From: Chromatiales bacterium
GTDB lineage: Bacteria; Pseudomonadota; Gammaproteobacteria; UBA6429
Direction: 5' to 3'
DNA: 60,729 bases
Assembly (NCBI GenBank): GCA_027076405.1
Contig: JALTJN010000283.1
Span: 1-60,729 of the forward strand
The notes under the pieces: generated by a model
What the model was told of the DNA's origin: nothing
The model's database searches: none
What the model saw: only the letters and a program-made list of their open reading frames with translations
In this document: piece by piece, positions 35,500-45,648 of the stretch
How the letters are laid out: each line of letters begins with the position of its first letter
Numbering within the stretch: position 1 is the first letter of the stretch
Made by a program: the position numbers and the translations under genes

Positions 35500-37221
35500 T
35501 TATGATTCAATATAACCTTCACGCAATAAGTACAACATTATTTCTTGTGCAGCCTCAACGGGCGAGTATTGGCTTGTATCAATTTTTATTTCTGGATTTT
35601 TAGGCGCTTCATAAGGATCACTAATCCCAGTAAACTGTTTAATCTCGCCTTTCCGCGCCTTAGCATACAAACCTTTACGATCACGACTTTCGCATACTTC
35701 CAGCGGTGTTGCCACGTGGATTTCAATAAATGCGCCATATTGTTCATTTTCTTCACGCACATATTGGCGCACGGCGGCATAAGGTGCAATAGGCGCACAG
35801 ATTGCTACACCATCATTTTTATTGATTAAACTCGCCACATACCCAATTCGCTTAACATTAATATCACGATGCTCTTTACTAAAGCCTAATTCACTAGATA
35901 GATTTTGCCTTACAACATCACCATCAAGTAATGTCACCGGCCTTTTACCTTCCTCAATAAATTTTGCATAAACAATATTAGCCAAAGTCGATTTACCAGA
36001 ACCAGACAAACCTGTGAAGAATAAAGTTACGCCTTTCTGATAACGAGGCTTACAAACTCGTTTAAGCGCATCAATAACATCTGGAAAAGAAAACCATGAC
36101 GGCACTTCTAGTCCACACTCAAGACTATGGTAAAGCTGCTTATCTTTATATACTTCACCATGAAGGTTTTCAGATACTATATCTTTGACCGTACGATATT
36201 TATCTTGCTCTGGAACATATTGCATTTCATTTACTATTACCATTTTGATTTTTAATTCATTCTGGTATTTGCGAAAGAATTCTTGCGCTAATCCCGCCTT
36301 ATAAAAACGTTTTTTACCCTGCCTTACATCTGGCGGTGCGGCATGCTCTGGCCCAATTATGATATGCGAACAACCATAATTTTGGCGAACAATAGCATTA
36401 TGAACAGCTTCACGCGGCCCCGCCATACGCATTGCCATTGGCAATAAAGACAACATTGCAATATGCTTTGGAAAGTACTTTAAAATCGCTTGGTAACACT
36501 GTACACGCGCATGGTATTCTAAATCACCGGGCTGCCCTAGCCCTACAATCGGTTGAATTAACACATTCGCACCAACTTCTTTAGCAGCAGATAAGCAAAT
36601 ATCCCTATGAATCCGATGCATAGGTTTACTGCTACCAAAAGCTACAGCTTTTCTCCAGCCATGTTTTTTGAATAAACTTCTTAATTCAGTTGGCGTATCT
36701 CGGATAGTTTCAAAATCAAAATGTATCGGTAACTGCACTCCTTCAACAGCTCCTCCAATATAGAATTCCCCCACCTCATTAAGCAAGTAAGAAACGCCGG
36801 GGTGACTTTCATCAGTAGTACCATAAATAACTTCAGCTTCTTTTATCTTATCTGCTTTCCATATATCACTAACGTGTATCACAGCTAGCATAAAACCTTC
36901 TAAATCACGCAAACAAATACAGTTATCAATCTGCAACGTTTCTGCAATTTTTTTTGTTACATCCAGTGTAATAGGTAACGACCAAAGTTCACCCGTGGGT
37001 AAATGCATATGATCTAATGTAGATTTATATTCAGCTTGACTCATAAATCCTTGCAATGGACTAAATGCACCATTCATTAGCAACTCAAGATCACATACTT
37101 GACGAGCTGATAATGTTATTGAAGCATATTGGGAAGAGTTCTGTTTAAGCTCTTCCCCCCTTACATCATCAACTACTAAATTTGATAATGTTCCACCATG
37201 CGGCAAAACTAACGATGTCAT
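35500..37221 (-). CDS. bifunctional sulfate adenylyltransferase/APS kinase (PAPS synthase)
   Basis: This 573-aa fusion should make PAPS, the sulfate donor. The N-terminal half (1-385) is ATP-sulfurylase-like, with a PUA-like start (LMNGAFSPLQGFM) and MRMAGPREAVHNAIVRQNYG. The C-terminal APS kinase (from about 395) is canonical: Walker A GLSGSGKST, LLDGDVVRQNLSSELGFS, APIAPY and GLYAKARKGEIKQFTG. The sulfurylase catalytic motifs are odd. Where QTRNPxHxxH is expected it has GSSKPMHRIH (196-205), and where GRDHAG is expected it has GPEHAAPP (290-297). The two His are kept, but the Gln and the two Arg of these motifs are missing. It overlaps the WecA-like gene by 4 bp, inside the exosortase block, and probably supplies the nearby sulfotransferases. 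Confidence 0.88.
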   Translation of the reverse strand: MTSLVLPHGGTLSNLVVDDVRGEELKQNSSQYASITLSARQVCDLELLMNGAFSPLQGFMSQAEYKSTLDHMHLPTGELWSLPITLDVTKKIAETLQIDNCICLRDLEGFMLAVIHVSDIWKADKIKEAEVIYGTTDESHPGVSYLLNEVGEFYIGGAVEGVQLPIHFDFETIRDTPTELRSLFKKHGWRKAVAFGSSKPMHRIHRDICLSAAKEVGANVLIQPIVGLGQPGDLEYHARVQCYQAILKYFPKHIAMLSLLPMAMRMAGPREAVHNAIVRQNYGCSHIIIGPEHAAPPDVRQGKKRFYKAGLAQEFFRKYQNELKIKMVIVNEMQYVPEQDKYRTVKDIVSENLHGEVYKDKQLYHSLECGLEVPSWFSFPDVIDALKRVCKPRYQKGVTLFFTGLSGSGKSTLANIVYAKFIEEGKRPVTLLDGDVVRQNLSSELGFSKEHRDINVKRIGYVASLINKNDGVAICAPIAPYAAVRQYVREENEQYGAFIEIHVATPLEVCESRDRKGLYAKARKGEIKQFTGISDPYEAPKNPEIKIDTSQYSPVEAAQEIMLYLLREGYIES

Positions 37222-38849
37222 GCTAAAACTCCCCTCACCATCGCGATTATCAGTGTTATAAACATACCTATTCGCAATATATTCATTCTGCTTTTTATTG
37301 TGTTAAATATGGATTCCAACGCATAAAAAAGCACTATTAATTTAATAGCCATTTCACCCGCATGATCCTCTGGTAACCCAATACCCGGCACATTGGGTAC
37401 AACCAGAACCAATGAAACCACTAAAAAATCCATTGGTGTTAAACGAAAAGACTTATCAACAGAAAATTTCACCTTTATTGCAAAAGCTAAAGCAATTACT
37501 AAAAACAAAAAATTAATTAGGTGACTGTAATATTCATGCTGAGCGCCAGAATTTTGTAACAGATATACAGCCATAACACAGATGACATAACTAATCGCCT
37601 TCTCAATTAGTATAATTTTTTCACATAATTTAAACCAACAGCTTATAGATAAAATAAATAACATAACCGATGAAAGAATTGAAATATCTGTGCTGATTTT
37701 ATTGGGTAAAATAAAGGACAATACTAAAATAATAGGCAAACTATACTGCAGTATTTGCATCGGAATTTTTGTTAACAACCCAGATTCTCTTATTTTTTTT
37801 ACCAAGAGACTGAGGCGAGCCCCACCTTTAACACTCGGCTTATGAAATTTCCACGTATATTTTTTACTGATATGAATCGTCGCCAATACCGATACACAAA
37901 AAACACAATAGCTCAGCAAAATAAGCACATCAGATTCATATTGCAAAAAATACGCGCCCACCATTAACAGAGCTTGTATCACATAAATAATTAATACCGC
38001 TTCATAGTGATCAAATCCAAGCGCTAACAGTTTGTGGTGAATATGATTTTTATCCGGAGAAAATGGGGAACGTTTTTCATAAATACGCTGACCTATAACA
38101 GCCAGCGTATCTAAAATAGGCAAACCAAGAATGAGCAAAGGCAGTACAGGACTAAGGGCAGGATTCTCTACCTGGGTTAACAGTACTGCTAAAACACCCG
38201 CACTAAAACCTAAAAACTGACTCCCAGTATCCCCCATAAATAACTGTGCGGGGTAAGTATTATGCCGCAAGAACCCAAAGATAGAGCCTGATACTGCCAT
38301 TGAAATCAGCAATACAAGACTACCTTGAGCCTGAAAAGCCAATAAAGCAATCAAACTCAAGGCCAGTAATGTTGTGCCACCCGCCAACCCATCCAAACCA
38401 TCCGAGAGATTAATAGCATTAGTGACACCAACTAACGTAAAAACAGTAAAAGGGATAGCAATATAATCGGGCAAGGGATATAGATAAAATGGCACATTGC
38501 GAATAACAATATCGCCAATCAGCACTGCTGATAAAACAGCTAAAATCTGCCCAACAAATTTAAGTCGATAATCTAAATCAGTTCGATCATCCCATATACC
38601 GAAAAACAGCAGGATCAAGAAACCGCCCAGAACACCAAAAATCTGATAATCAAAATCAGCATTCAGCAGTATTGCAATACCCGAACCTATCAGCATAGCA
38701 ATACCACCCACTCGAGGTATTGCAGCCGTATGCACTTTGCGTGCATCAGGAATATCCACTGCACCGATTTTATCCGCCCATTTCATAAAGGGTGGAATTA
38801 GTATCATGGTAATAACCAATGAAACAATAAAAGCAAACAAAAATGCCAT
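37218..38849 (-). CDS. WecA/MraY-family undecaprenyl-phosphate sugar-phosphate transferase with C-terminal extension
   Basis: This 543-aa polytopic protein begins like WecA/TagO enzymes, which start polysaccharide chains by moving a HexNAc-1-phosphate onto undecaprenyl phosphate. It shows DARKVHTAAIPRVGGIAM, the catalytic NAINLSDGLDGLAGG, FMGDTGSQFLGF and KNHIHHKLLALGFDHYEA. About 330 residues form the usual eleven-helix core. A further 200 residues with five or six hydrophobic helices (from about residue 355) are not part of the core and resemble a small membrane module. It is coupled to sat/cysC (ATGA overlap) and lies 13 bp after the exosortase gene. Confidence 0.88.
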   Translation of the reverse strand: MAFLFAFIVSLVITMILIPPFMKWADKIGAVDIPDARKVHTAAIPRVGGIAMLIGSGIAILLNADFDYQIFGVLGGFLILLFFGIWDDRTDLDYRLKFVGQILAVLSAVLIGDIVIRNVPFYLYPLPDYIAIPFTVFTLVGVTNAINLSDGLDGLAGGTTLLALSLIALLAFQAQGSLVLLISMAVSGSIFGFLRHNTYPAQLFMGDTGSQFLGFSAGVLAVLLTQVENPALSPVLPLLILGLPILDTLAVIGQRIYEKRSPFSPDKNHIHHKLLALGFDHYEAVLIIYVIQALLMVGAYFLQYESDVLILLSYCVFCVSVLATIHISKKYTWKFHKPSVKGGARLSLLVKKIRESGLLTKIPMQILQYSLPIILVLSFILPNKISTDISILSSVMLFILSISCWFKLCEKIILIEKAISYVICVMAVYLLQNSGAQHEYYSHLINFLFLVIALAFAIKVKFSVDKSFRLTPMDFLVVSLVLVVPNVPGIGLPEDHAGEMAIKLIVLFYALESIFNTIKSRMNILRIGMFITLIIAMVRGVLA

Positions 38850-38862
38850 ATAACTTTCTTAG

Positions 38863-40446
38863 TTAGTCCGCCACATACTGGGGGATAATCGGTGCAATTT
38901 CCTTGCTAAAACTCTCTAACTGCTTATCAGCAACCGATACATCTTGCCCTGGCTTCAACATAATAGTTAACCTCATTAAAGCTCCATCGGTACGAGATTT
39001 TGTCATTGAGTCCCAAAACAAGTACCACTTCATTAAATACTCATTTGTAATTATTCTTCCACGTTGCTGGAACCAATAATAAACCAATTGTTGATAATCA
39101 CCTTTAGTTATCAGCAGGCGGTTCACCCTCATATCTACGCCCGCTATTTTCACGCCTTTCAATGAATATTCTCTCAAACTTTCAATACGCCAGCCTCCAC
39201 CCGGAATACATGAACGAGGAGAATGTGCCGCAGCACCTTTTTTTTGTGATGCATAGTAAGCGGAATAAAAATTCACAACATCACCTGATTCATTGACATA
39301 GTCATTTAGTACATAGTCTGTAAATTTTAGCGTATCAATAAAAATTTCTTCTAAATAACCTTTCTTACCTTGCCACCCATTTAAGACTAATGGAAACTCA
39401 CTAAATGAAGATCTTTGAGGAATTACTTCTTCACGCTCAGGCAAAGCTGTAATTGACAATGCAACAGCAGCCATCATAAAAACAGATACATGCAACTGCT
39501 TAGGCACTTGTCTATAACGAACATCAGCATCCACAGGTGTAGGCAATGGAAAATCTAAACCAAAAGCCTCTTGTAATGGCAACTTATCTTTACCTATTTT
39601 TGCAAGCACCCACATTTCAACAATTAAAATACCAATGCAGCTCATAAAAACAGCCCAACCCTCAAAGTCATGTAAAACACCTTCAGCCATTTCTGGCCCC
39701 CAGTACTCAACAGTAACGCCAATAGCGCCTATCCTGAAACTATTCATTAATATAGTTATTGGAATAGACGATAAAAAAATTATTGATTTTTTCCAGAAGG
39801 AGCCTGTAAAGAAATAGGCTGATATAAACGCTAACGTCATCAGAGGAAATAAATAATTTAATCCGCTACAAGCTTCTACAACCTGTAATTTATATACCCC
39901 CAGATCAATTACATTACCCTCAAGGTACACGCTAATATTAAACATACGAATAAAAGCTACACCTATTTCCGAAGAAATTAACTGTAACTGTGAAGATAAG
40001 TTATTTAGTAAAAACGCAGGCAAAGGAATCATAAACAACAACATAGCCAACGGTACAAAAATAACTTTAAATACTTTTTTCCCCAACACAGAAAGCGCAA
40101 AACCGAATATAACAACAATGAATGCGTACTGAATAATCACAAATAATGAACTTAACTCGCCAGCATAATACAGGAACAAACCCAGCAAGATTACTATTAC
40201 ACCCAACCAAGAACCACTATATTGCATTCTTTCTATTTGGTCTTTTTTCTGCCAGATAAGAAAAGCGGTAATAGCGGGGAGAATGTAACCATGACCATAC
40301 TCCTCCTTACTGCTCCATATATGCTCCATAGCCTCTAAGGCATCAAAAAAAACAAAACCTAAAAATGCAAAAAAAACGGCCGATAGTAACCAAAAACTTG
40401 CCGGCTCTTTCCAGATAACAGGTCTATTTTCAATTTCTTCTTTCAT
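38863..40446 (-). CDS. xrtD: exosortase fused to EpsI-type domain (XrtD type, VPLPA-CTERM specific)
   Basis: This 527-aa inner-membrane protein is the sorting peptidase/transferase for the VPLPA-CTERM proteins. The first 290 residues are the exosortase core of about eight helices, with catalytic C193 in VVEACSGLNYLFPL, R238 in NSFRIGAIG and H259 in GVLHDFEGWAVF. Residues about 320-527 form a periplasmic EpsI-like domain (YYASQKKGAAAHSPRSCIPG, VYYWFQQRGR). A fused exosortase-EpsI together with VPxPA-tailed substrates points to the XrtD class; that subtype is my inference from recalled families. Cleavage is expected near the VPVPA motif. The gene follows rfbD after 139 bp and leads the block xrtD, WecA-like, sat/cysC. 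Confidence 0.9.
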   Translation of the reverse strand: MKEEIENRPVIWKEPASFWLLSAVFFAFLGFVFFDALEAMEHIWSSKEEYGHGYILPAITAFLIWQKKDQIERMQYSGSWLGVIVILLGLFLYYAGELSSLFVIIQYAFIVVIFGFALSVLGKKVFKVIFVPLAMLLFMIPLPAFLLNNLSSQLQLISSEIGVAFIRMFNISVYLEGNVIDLGVYKLQVVEACSGLNYLFPLMTLAFISAYFFTGSFWKKSIIFLSSIPITILMNSFRIGAIGVTVEYWGPEMAEGVLHDFEGWAVFMSCIGILIVEMWVLAKIGKDKLPLQEAFGLDFPLPTPVDADVRYRQVPKQLHVSVFMMAAVALSITALPEREEVIPQRSSFSEFPLVLNGWQGKKGYLEEIFIDTLKFTDYVLNDYVNESGDVVNFYSAYYASQKKGAAAHSPRSCIPGGGWRIESLREYSLKGVKIAGVDMRVNRLLITKGDYQQLVYYWFQQRGRIITNEYLMKWYLFWDSMTKSRTDGALMRLTIMLKPGQDVSVADKQLESFSKEIAPIIPQYVAD

Positions 40447-40477
40447 AGTTATGTCACGTATTAGTCAAATTTAAAGT

Positions 40478-40497
40478 GTTATTTTTATTAAAATAAC
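40478..40497 (-). repeat. AT-rich 8-bp hairpin between rfbD and the exosortase gene
   Basis: GTTATTTT and AAAATAAC form a perfect 8-bp inverted repeat around TATT. It lies 31 bp upstream of the exosortase start codon. Too AT-rich to be a strong terminator; a regulatory or mRNA-processing role is possible. Confidence 0.4.
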
Positions 40498-40585
40498 AAA
40501 CATTATTCATATTTATAAAACAGGTCATCCTACAGGCATTTAAGGCACAAAACAGCTTATTTGACTAAATAAAAATAACGCACCA

Positions 40586-41515
40586 CTATACTCCATAGAA
40601 TTCTTCAATACATAGTTCAACCTGCTCATCCCATGAGGCCATATTAACGCCAAAACGCTCCATCAGCTTATTAGATGACAATAAAGAATTAAATGGGCGC
40701 TGAGCCGGTGTAGGGTATTCAGAAGTCAAAATAGGATTAATACCCCTAACTAGAAAACTTGGATTTTCAGCATGCAATTTAGCTACCCGAATAATCTCAG
40801 TTGCAAAGCCATACCATGAAGTCTTTCCTGTAGATGATAAATGAAAGACCCCTGACTCAAATACTTTATTAAATATTTCTTGTCTCGCTTGATAAACAAT
40901 ATGCGATGTAACATCAGCAATTAATCTGGCCGAAGTTGGTGCCCCCATCTGATCGCTGACAATATTAAGCTCTTCACGCTCTGTTGCCAGCCTCAACATT
41001 GACAATAAAAAGTTATGCCCCCTAGATGCAAAAACCCAGGATGTTCGTAATATTAAATAATTACCAGCAACATCTTTAACAGCATTTTCACCCGCCAGTT
41101 TACTTTCACCATATACATTAAGAGGACTCACTTCATCCGCTTCAATATAAGCTGTTTCTTTTTCACCATTAAAAACATAATCTGTAGAGTAGTGAACAAA
41201 TAGCGCATTCAAACATTTAGCTTCTTCCGCCATTATGCGTGGCGCTTCTGTATTAATCTTATATGCTAATACAGTTTCTTCCTCTGCCTTATCTACAGCA
41301 GTATAAGCAGCAGCATTAATGATGACACTGGGTTTTTTCTTTTGAATAAATGTTCGTATATTTTTCTCGTTAGATAAATCAAGAAGTTCACGACCCACAC
41401 AAACCACGCGCCCCAATGGCGCCATGGATCTTTTCAATTCCCAACCAAGCTGCCCATTCGCACCGGTTATTAAAATAAGCGGTATAGAATTTCCATTCTG
41501 TGACTCCATATTCAC
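40586..41515 (-). CDS. rfbD: dTDP-4-dehydrorhamnose reductase
   Basis: This 309-aa short-chain reductase carries out the last step of dTDP-L-rhamnose synthesis. It has the NAD(P)-binding LITGANGQLGWEL (residues 15-27), HYSTDYVFNGEK, and the catalytic YGESKLAGE Tyr/Lys pair. ATGA overlap (4 bp) couples it to rfbC. It is the last of four rfb genes in order B-A-C-D on the minus strand, giving a complete rhamnose donor pathway directly before the exosortase gene. Rhamnose is thus probably part of the locus polysaccharide. Confidence 0.95.
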   Translation of the reverse strand: MNMESQNGNSIPLILITGANGQLGWELKRSMAPLGRVVCVGRELLDLSNEKNIRTFIQKKKPSVIINAAAYTAVDKAEEETVLAYKINTEAPRIMAEEAKCLNALFVHYSTDYVFNGEKETAYIEADEVSPLNVYGESKLAGENAVKDVAGNYLILRTSWVFASRGHNFLLSMLRLATEREELNIVSDQMGAPTSARLIADVTSHIVYQARQEIFNKVFESGVFHLSSTGKTSWYGFATEIIRVAKLHAENPSFLVRGINPILTSEYPTPAQRPFNSLLSSNKLMERFGVNMASWDEQVELCIEEFYGV

Positions 41516-42057
41516 TCAAAGACCTCAGCATCTGAGAGACTTATTCCTGCCTGATCTTTAACTGATAAAGATGGCTTCCCTTCAATTTCCCAATCAATTT
41601 TTAGCTGGGGATCATCCCAGGCAATGCAGCGCTCATACTCGGGTGCATAATAGTCTGTAGTTTTATATAAAAATTCAGCAGTATCAGATAGCACAACAAA
41701 TCCATGTGCAAAACCAGGCGGCACCCAAAACATTTTTTTATTGTCGGCACTTAGGCGCTCACTCACCCATTCACCATATGTACTTGAGTTCTTTCTAATA
41801 TCAACAGCAACATCTAAAACTTCACCTTGAACAACACGCACCAACTTTCCCTGCGGTTGTTTTATTTGGTAATGCAAACCACGCAAAACATTTTTAGTTG
41901 ATCGAGAATGATTATCTTGTACGAACTGGCAACTAAATTGCGTTTTTTCTTCAAATTCACGGTGATTAAAACTCTCGAAAAAAAAGCCGCATTCATCGCC
42001 AAAAACTTGAGGCTCTAAAATCATAACATCTGGAATTTTAGTTTTTATTACGTTCAT
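41512..42057 (-). CDS. rfbC: dTDP-4-dehydrorhamnose 3,5-epimerase
   Basis: This 181-aa cupin-fold epimerase has the family motifs [32 protein letters not shown] with the catalytic His, [17 protein letters not shown] and [14 protein letters not shown]. Length is normal for RfbC. It converts dTDP-4-keto-6-deoxyglucose to the L-lyxo form for RfbD. It overlaps rfbA and rfbD by 4 bp each, so the three are translationally coupled. Confidence 0.95.
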   Translation of the reverse strand: MNVIKTKIPDVMILEPQVFGDECGFFFESFNHREFEEKTQFSCQFVQDNHSRSTKNVLRGLHYQIKQPQGKLVRVVQGEVLDVAVDIRKNSSTYGEWVSERLSADNKKMFWVPPGFAHGFVVLSDTAEFLYKTTDYYAPEYERCIAWDDPQLKIDWEIEGKPSLSVKDQAGISLSDAEVFE

Positions 42058-42944
42058 GGATTTATAACATCTTCATTTGCACGCCTGATAAGATATTGGC
42101 CATACTGATTTTTCTTTAAGGGTTGCGCTAGCTCTATTAAATTCTGGCGCGTTATATAACCCATTTCATATGCAATTTCTTCTATACAAGCCACTTTTAA
42201 ACCTTGGCGGTTTTCAATCGTTTGAATAAAGTTCGATGCTTCTAACAAACTTTCATGGGTACCCGTATCCAACCAAGCATACCCCCTTCCCATTAATTCA
42301 ACTTTTAAGTCACCTTGTTCTAAATACTTTTGGTTAACTGTTGTAATTTCCAGCTCACCTCGATCAGACGGCTTAATTGTTTTCGACACTTCAATCACAC
42401 TGTTAGGATAAAAATACAAACCAACAACAGCATAATTACTTTTAGGATTTTCTGGCTTCTCAACTAAACTCAATACATTTCCAGCTTCATCAAATTCAGC
42501 CACACCATAACGCTCAGGATCTTTTACATAGTAACCAAATACGGTAGCTTTACTTTCATCAGTTACATTTTTTACCGAATTAGCTAACATTTCAGTTAAA
42601 CCATGACCATAAAAAATATTGTCACCCAATACCAGACATACATCATCATCGCCAATAAAATCTTCACCAATAATAAAAGCTTGCGCTAAACCATCAGGTG
42701 ATGGCTGTTCTTTATATGAGAACTTCATGCCTATTTTCTTACCGTCACCTAACAAAGCTTTAAACTGTGGTAAATCAGTAGGCGTAGATATAATCAACAC
42801 TTCAGTGATGCCTGCAAGCATTAGCACTGAAAGAGGATAATAAATCATCGGTTTATCATAGATAGGGGTTAACTGCTTACTCACCCCCTGCGTAATAGGA
42901 TACAGGCGCGTACCTGAGCCACCAGCCAAAATAATGCCTTTCAT
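42054..42944 (-). CDS. rfbA: glucose-1-phosphate thymidylyltransferase
   Basis: This enzyme (296 aa from the preferred start) makes dTDP-glucose from glucose-1-phosphate and dTTP, the first step of the rhamnose pathway. It has the nucleotide-binding [32 protein letters not shown] and the metal-site [15 protein letters not shown] at 42959 would add five residues, but GAGGGGG lies 7 bp before the ATG at 42944, which also starts the conserved MKGIILAGG. Its start follows the rfbB stop by one base. Confidence 0.95.
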   Translation of the reverse strand: MKGIILAGGSGTRLYPITQGVSKQLTPIYDKPMIYYPLSVLMLAGITEVLIISTPTDLPQFKALLGDGKKIGMKFSYKEQPSPDGLAQAFIIGEDFIGDDDVCLVLGDNIFYGHGLTEMLANSVKNVTDESKATVFGYYVKDPERYGVAEFDEAGNVLSLVEKPENPKSNYAVVGLYFYPNSVIEVSKTIKPSDRGELEITTVNQKYLEQGDLKVELMGRGYAWLDTGTHESLLEASNFIQTIENRQGLKVACIEEIAYEMGYITRQNLIELAQPLKKNQYGQYLIRRANEDVINP

Positions 42945-42945
42945 T

Positions 42946-44001
42946 TTATTCCCCCTCACCTAATCTTTCACGCTGATAACTACCGTCCTGAACATGCTGA
43001 CACCATTCACTATTATCCAAATACCATTTAACCGTTTTTTCAATACCAGTCTCAAAAGTTTCTTCAGGAAGCCAGCCCAAATCTCTAGCTATCTTTTCGG
43101 CATCAATCGCATACCGCACATCATGACCAGGTCGATCATTTACATATGTGATTAGGTTTTCATGGGGTATATAAGGTGATTCGGGAACCAACTTATCCAG
43201 CAAAGCGCAAATAGTTTTCACAACTTCTAAATTTGTTTTTTCATTATGGCCACCAATGTTATAAGTTTCACCTAGCTGTCCAGTTTGTAAGACCAACCGC
43301 AAAGCACGAGCATGGTCATCAACGTGCAACCAGTCTCGAATTTGCTGGCCTGTACCATAAATGGGTAAAGGCTTACCTTCTAAGGCATTAAGCGTTACTA
43401 GCGGTATTAACTTTTCTGGAAACTGAAAACCACCATAATTATTGGAACAATTGGTAATTACAATAGGAAAGCCATAGGTACGATGCCATGCACGCACAAG
43501 ATGATCTGATGACGCCTTGCTTGCAGAATAAGGGGAACTGGGATCATACGATGTTTCTTCAGTGAAAAAACCCGTAGTATCTAAATCACCATATACTTCA
43601 TCGGTAGATACGTGGTGAAAGCGAAAATTATCTTTTCGATCACCCGTAAGAGAGCTCCAGTATTTTTTAGCCACATCCAATAAATTATAGGTACCTACAA
43701 TATTGGTTAAAATGAAATCAGCAGGGCCATCAATAGAGCGATCCACATGTGACTCTGCTGCTAGGTGCATAATGGCATCAGGTTGATACTGCTTAAATAC
43801 CCGCTCCACTTCATTTATGTCTCTAATATCCACCTGCTCGAATGTATAGCGTGGATTGCTTGAAACAGCATCTAGAGATTCCAAATTGCCTGCATAGGTG
43901 AGCGCATCAAGATTAAGAATGTCATGCTCAGTGTCATTTATATATTGGCGTATAACAGCAGACCCAATAAAGCCTGCACCACCTGTTACGATAATTTTCA
44001 A
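42946..44001 (-). CDS. rfbB: dTDP-glucose 4,6-dehydratase
   Basis: This 351-aa short-chain dehydratase makes dTDP-4-keto-6-deoxyglucose. It shows [19 protein letters not shown], the [10 protein letters not shown] motif (Thr-Asp-Glu catalytic group), [10 protein letters not shown] with the Tyr/Lys pair and [18 protein letters not shown]. No ATG fits the start. TTG at 44001 gives the conserved MKIIVTGG and has GAAGGA 6 bp before it, so I choose it over an upstream TTG at 44019. First gene of the rfb set; the promoter should lie in 44002-44364. Confidence 0.94.
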   Translation of the reverse strand: MKIIVTGGAGFIGSAVIRQYINDTEHDILNLDALTYAGNLESLDAVSSNPRYTFEQVDIRDINEVERVFKQYQPDAIMHLAAESHVDRSIDGPADFILTNIVGTYNLLDVAKKYWSSLTGDRKDNFRFHHVSTDEVYGDLDTTGFFTEETSYDPSSPYSASKASSDHLVRAWHRTYGFPIVITNCSNNYGGFQFPEKLIPLVTLNALEGKPLPIYGTGQQIRDWLHVDDHARALRLVLQTGQLGETYNIGGHNEKTNLEVVKTICALLDKLVPESPYIPHENLITYVNDRPGHDVRYAIDAEKIARDLGWLPEETFETGIEKTVKWYLDNSEWCQHVQDGSYQRERLGEGE

Positions 44002-44364
44002 ACTACATCCTTCACACAAAACTGCTTTTTCAAAAAAACAGCTGATATATTTTTATATTCAAAATGATTGGTCTATTTTTTAAGACATAGTACTGATTAA
44101 TTTAATATAAATAAACACCCATTATCACTAACTCGACACCACACATAACCTCACCGCGCCTCACTTCAATCTATTTATATATAGATAAAACAAATAGATG
44201 CCATTATTTTTGTAAAATAGGTATTTTCACAAAACATCTCACATAACGCACCTTTATAACTGACGCGTAATATAAATCAGCGTATATTCCACAAAAATCA
44301 CGAAGAAAAACTCATTACCTAAATGACGGCATACAGCCTTTGCGACATAAGCAGTTAAATAAAC
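44002..44364. other. divergent intergenic region with palindromes
   Basis: About 360 bp without a gene, between rfbB (minus) and the Ig-repeat lipoprotein (plus). It holds an imperfect inverted repeat TGTAAAATA-GG-TATTTTCACA at 44211-44230, which resembles the TGTAAAAATACC half-site of the candidate PrsR elements. A second, CTATTT...AAATAG, lies just before it. No sigma-54 -24/-12 pair with correct spacing was found here, so regulation by PrsR is doubtful. Confidence 0.5.
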
Positions 44365-45645
44365 ATGGAAAAAGACACCCAATACCTTACGTCAGGTATC
44401 ACGATCAACCACGGAAGACGACAATTTATTAAAAAAACAGGCTCTCTGATTCCAGCATTTAGCCTGTATGGCTGTAGCAATGAGTTTTCTACCCCCTCAA
44501 CCGATATCGCCCCACCGAACATTCAGGTAGCACCCGCCAGTCAAACCGTTACAAGCGGGAATAGCGTCACATTTAGGGTCATAGCAAATGGTGGCGCCCC
44601 TCTGAGCTATCAATGGCAACAAAATGGCATCAATATTTCCGGCGCAAATCAGGCCGACTATTCTATCAATGCCGTAACAATCGATGATCACAACAGCAGC
44701 TTTCAGGTACAAGTATCCAATGCAGCGGGCAGCATAACCAGTAGCACCGCCCAATTAACCGTTATAGCAGCGTTAACCCCACCTATAATCATCACAGAAC
44801 CTGCAAGCACTTCAATACAAGCCGGTGAAAGTACTAGCTTTCAGGTTGTCGCAAGTGGTAGCGAGCCATTAAGCTATCAATGGCAGCGTAATGGCATCAG
44901 CATACCCGATGCGACTCAGGCAATCCTGAATCTTGATGCCTTAGCACCCGCAAATAACGGCGATGTGTACCATGTAACCATCAGCAACCCAGCAGGTACA
45001 ATCAACAGCCAAATTGCCACACTCACAGTATCCCTGTCTCCTGCCCCTGTAGAAATCCTACAGCAGCCTATTAATTCAAGCGTATTAGAAGGCGAAACCG
45101 CTACTTTTTCTGTAATAGCCACCGGTAATACGCCCTTACGCTACCAATGGCAAAGGAATGGCAATGATATTTTAGGTGCCACTCAAGCAAGCCTGACGCT
45201 GGAAGCAGTAAGCATCTCTGAAAGCGGAGATACACTTCATGTGAATATTAGTGACGCCAACAGCACTATCAGCAGCCGTAGCGCCGTACTCACCGTTTCA
45301 CCTTTACCCATAGCGCCAAGCATCACACAACAACCTAGCGACATATCAGTCGCTTTAGGCAGCACCGCCACCTTTCAAATAAGCATGACCGGTACACCAC
45401 CCCTGAATATACAATGGTTTCGCAATGATCAGGCTATCGCAGCAGCGACAGATTCAAGTTTTACTTTCATACCAGAAGATAATACTGAAGCTGGAGACCA
45501 GTTCAGTGTGCTTATTAGTAATCAAGCCGGTAGCATTACCAGCCAGACAGCCGTGCTCAGTATCTTGCCCAACACCGCCAATATACGTATTGATTCAACC
45601 TTTATTAAAATTGATAACACGCAAATCACCATTGATGAGACCTAG
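44365..45645 (+). CDS. Tat-exported lipoprotein with four Ig-like repeats
   Basis: This 426-aa protein starts with a twin-arginine signal (GRRQFIKKTG, residues 17-26) that runs into a lipobox-like SLYGC (Cys about 37), so it is probably a Tat-dependent lipoprotein. Four Ig-like domains of about 90 residues follow, each with a diagnostic YQWQ(Q/R)NG or IQWFRND and a closing (T/S)AxLTV. The short end is polar (IRIDSTFIKIDNTQITIDET). The stop is 3 bp before the next ORF, so the two are co-transcribed and perhaps functionally paired. Base composition is visibly richer in G+C than the neighbours, which suggests separate ancestry. Probable surface adhesive or scaffold. Confidence 0.8.
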   Translation: MEKDTQYLTSGITINHGRRQFIKKTGSLIPAFSLYGCSNEFSTPSTDIAPPNIQVAPASQTVTSGNSVTFRVIANGGAPLSYQWQQNGINISGANQADYSINAVTIDDHNSSFQVQVSNAAGSITSSTAQLTVIAALTPPIIITEPASTSIQAGESTSFQVVASGSEPLSYQWQRNGISIPDATQAILNLDALAPANNGDVYHVTISNPAGTINSQIATLTVSLSPAPVEILQQPINSSVLEGETATFSVIATGNTPLRYQWQRNGNDILGATQASLTLEAVSISESGDTLHVNISDANSTISSRSAVLTVSPLPIAPSITQQPSDISVALGSTATFQISMTGTPPLNIQWFRNDQAIAAATDSSFTFIPEDNTEAGDQFSVLISNQAGSITSQTAVLSILPNTANIRIDSTFIKIDNTQITIDET

Positions 45646-45648
45646 ATT

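Noticed and set aside
44211..44230. TGTAAAATA-type palindrome as a fourth PrsR site
   Set aside because: No -24/-12 pair with correct spacing lies on either side, and the arm sequence departs from the CCGAC half-site.
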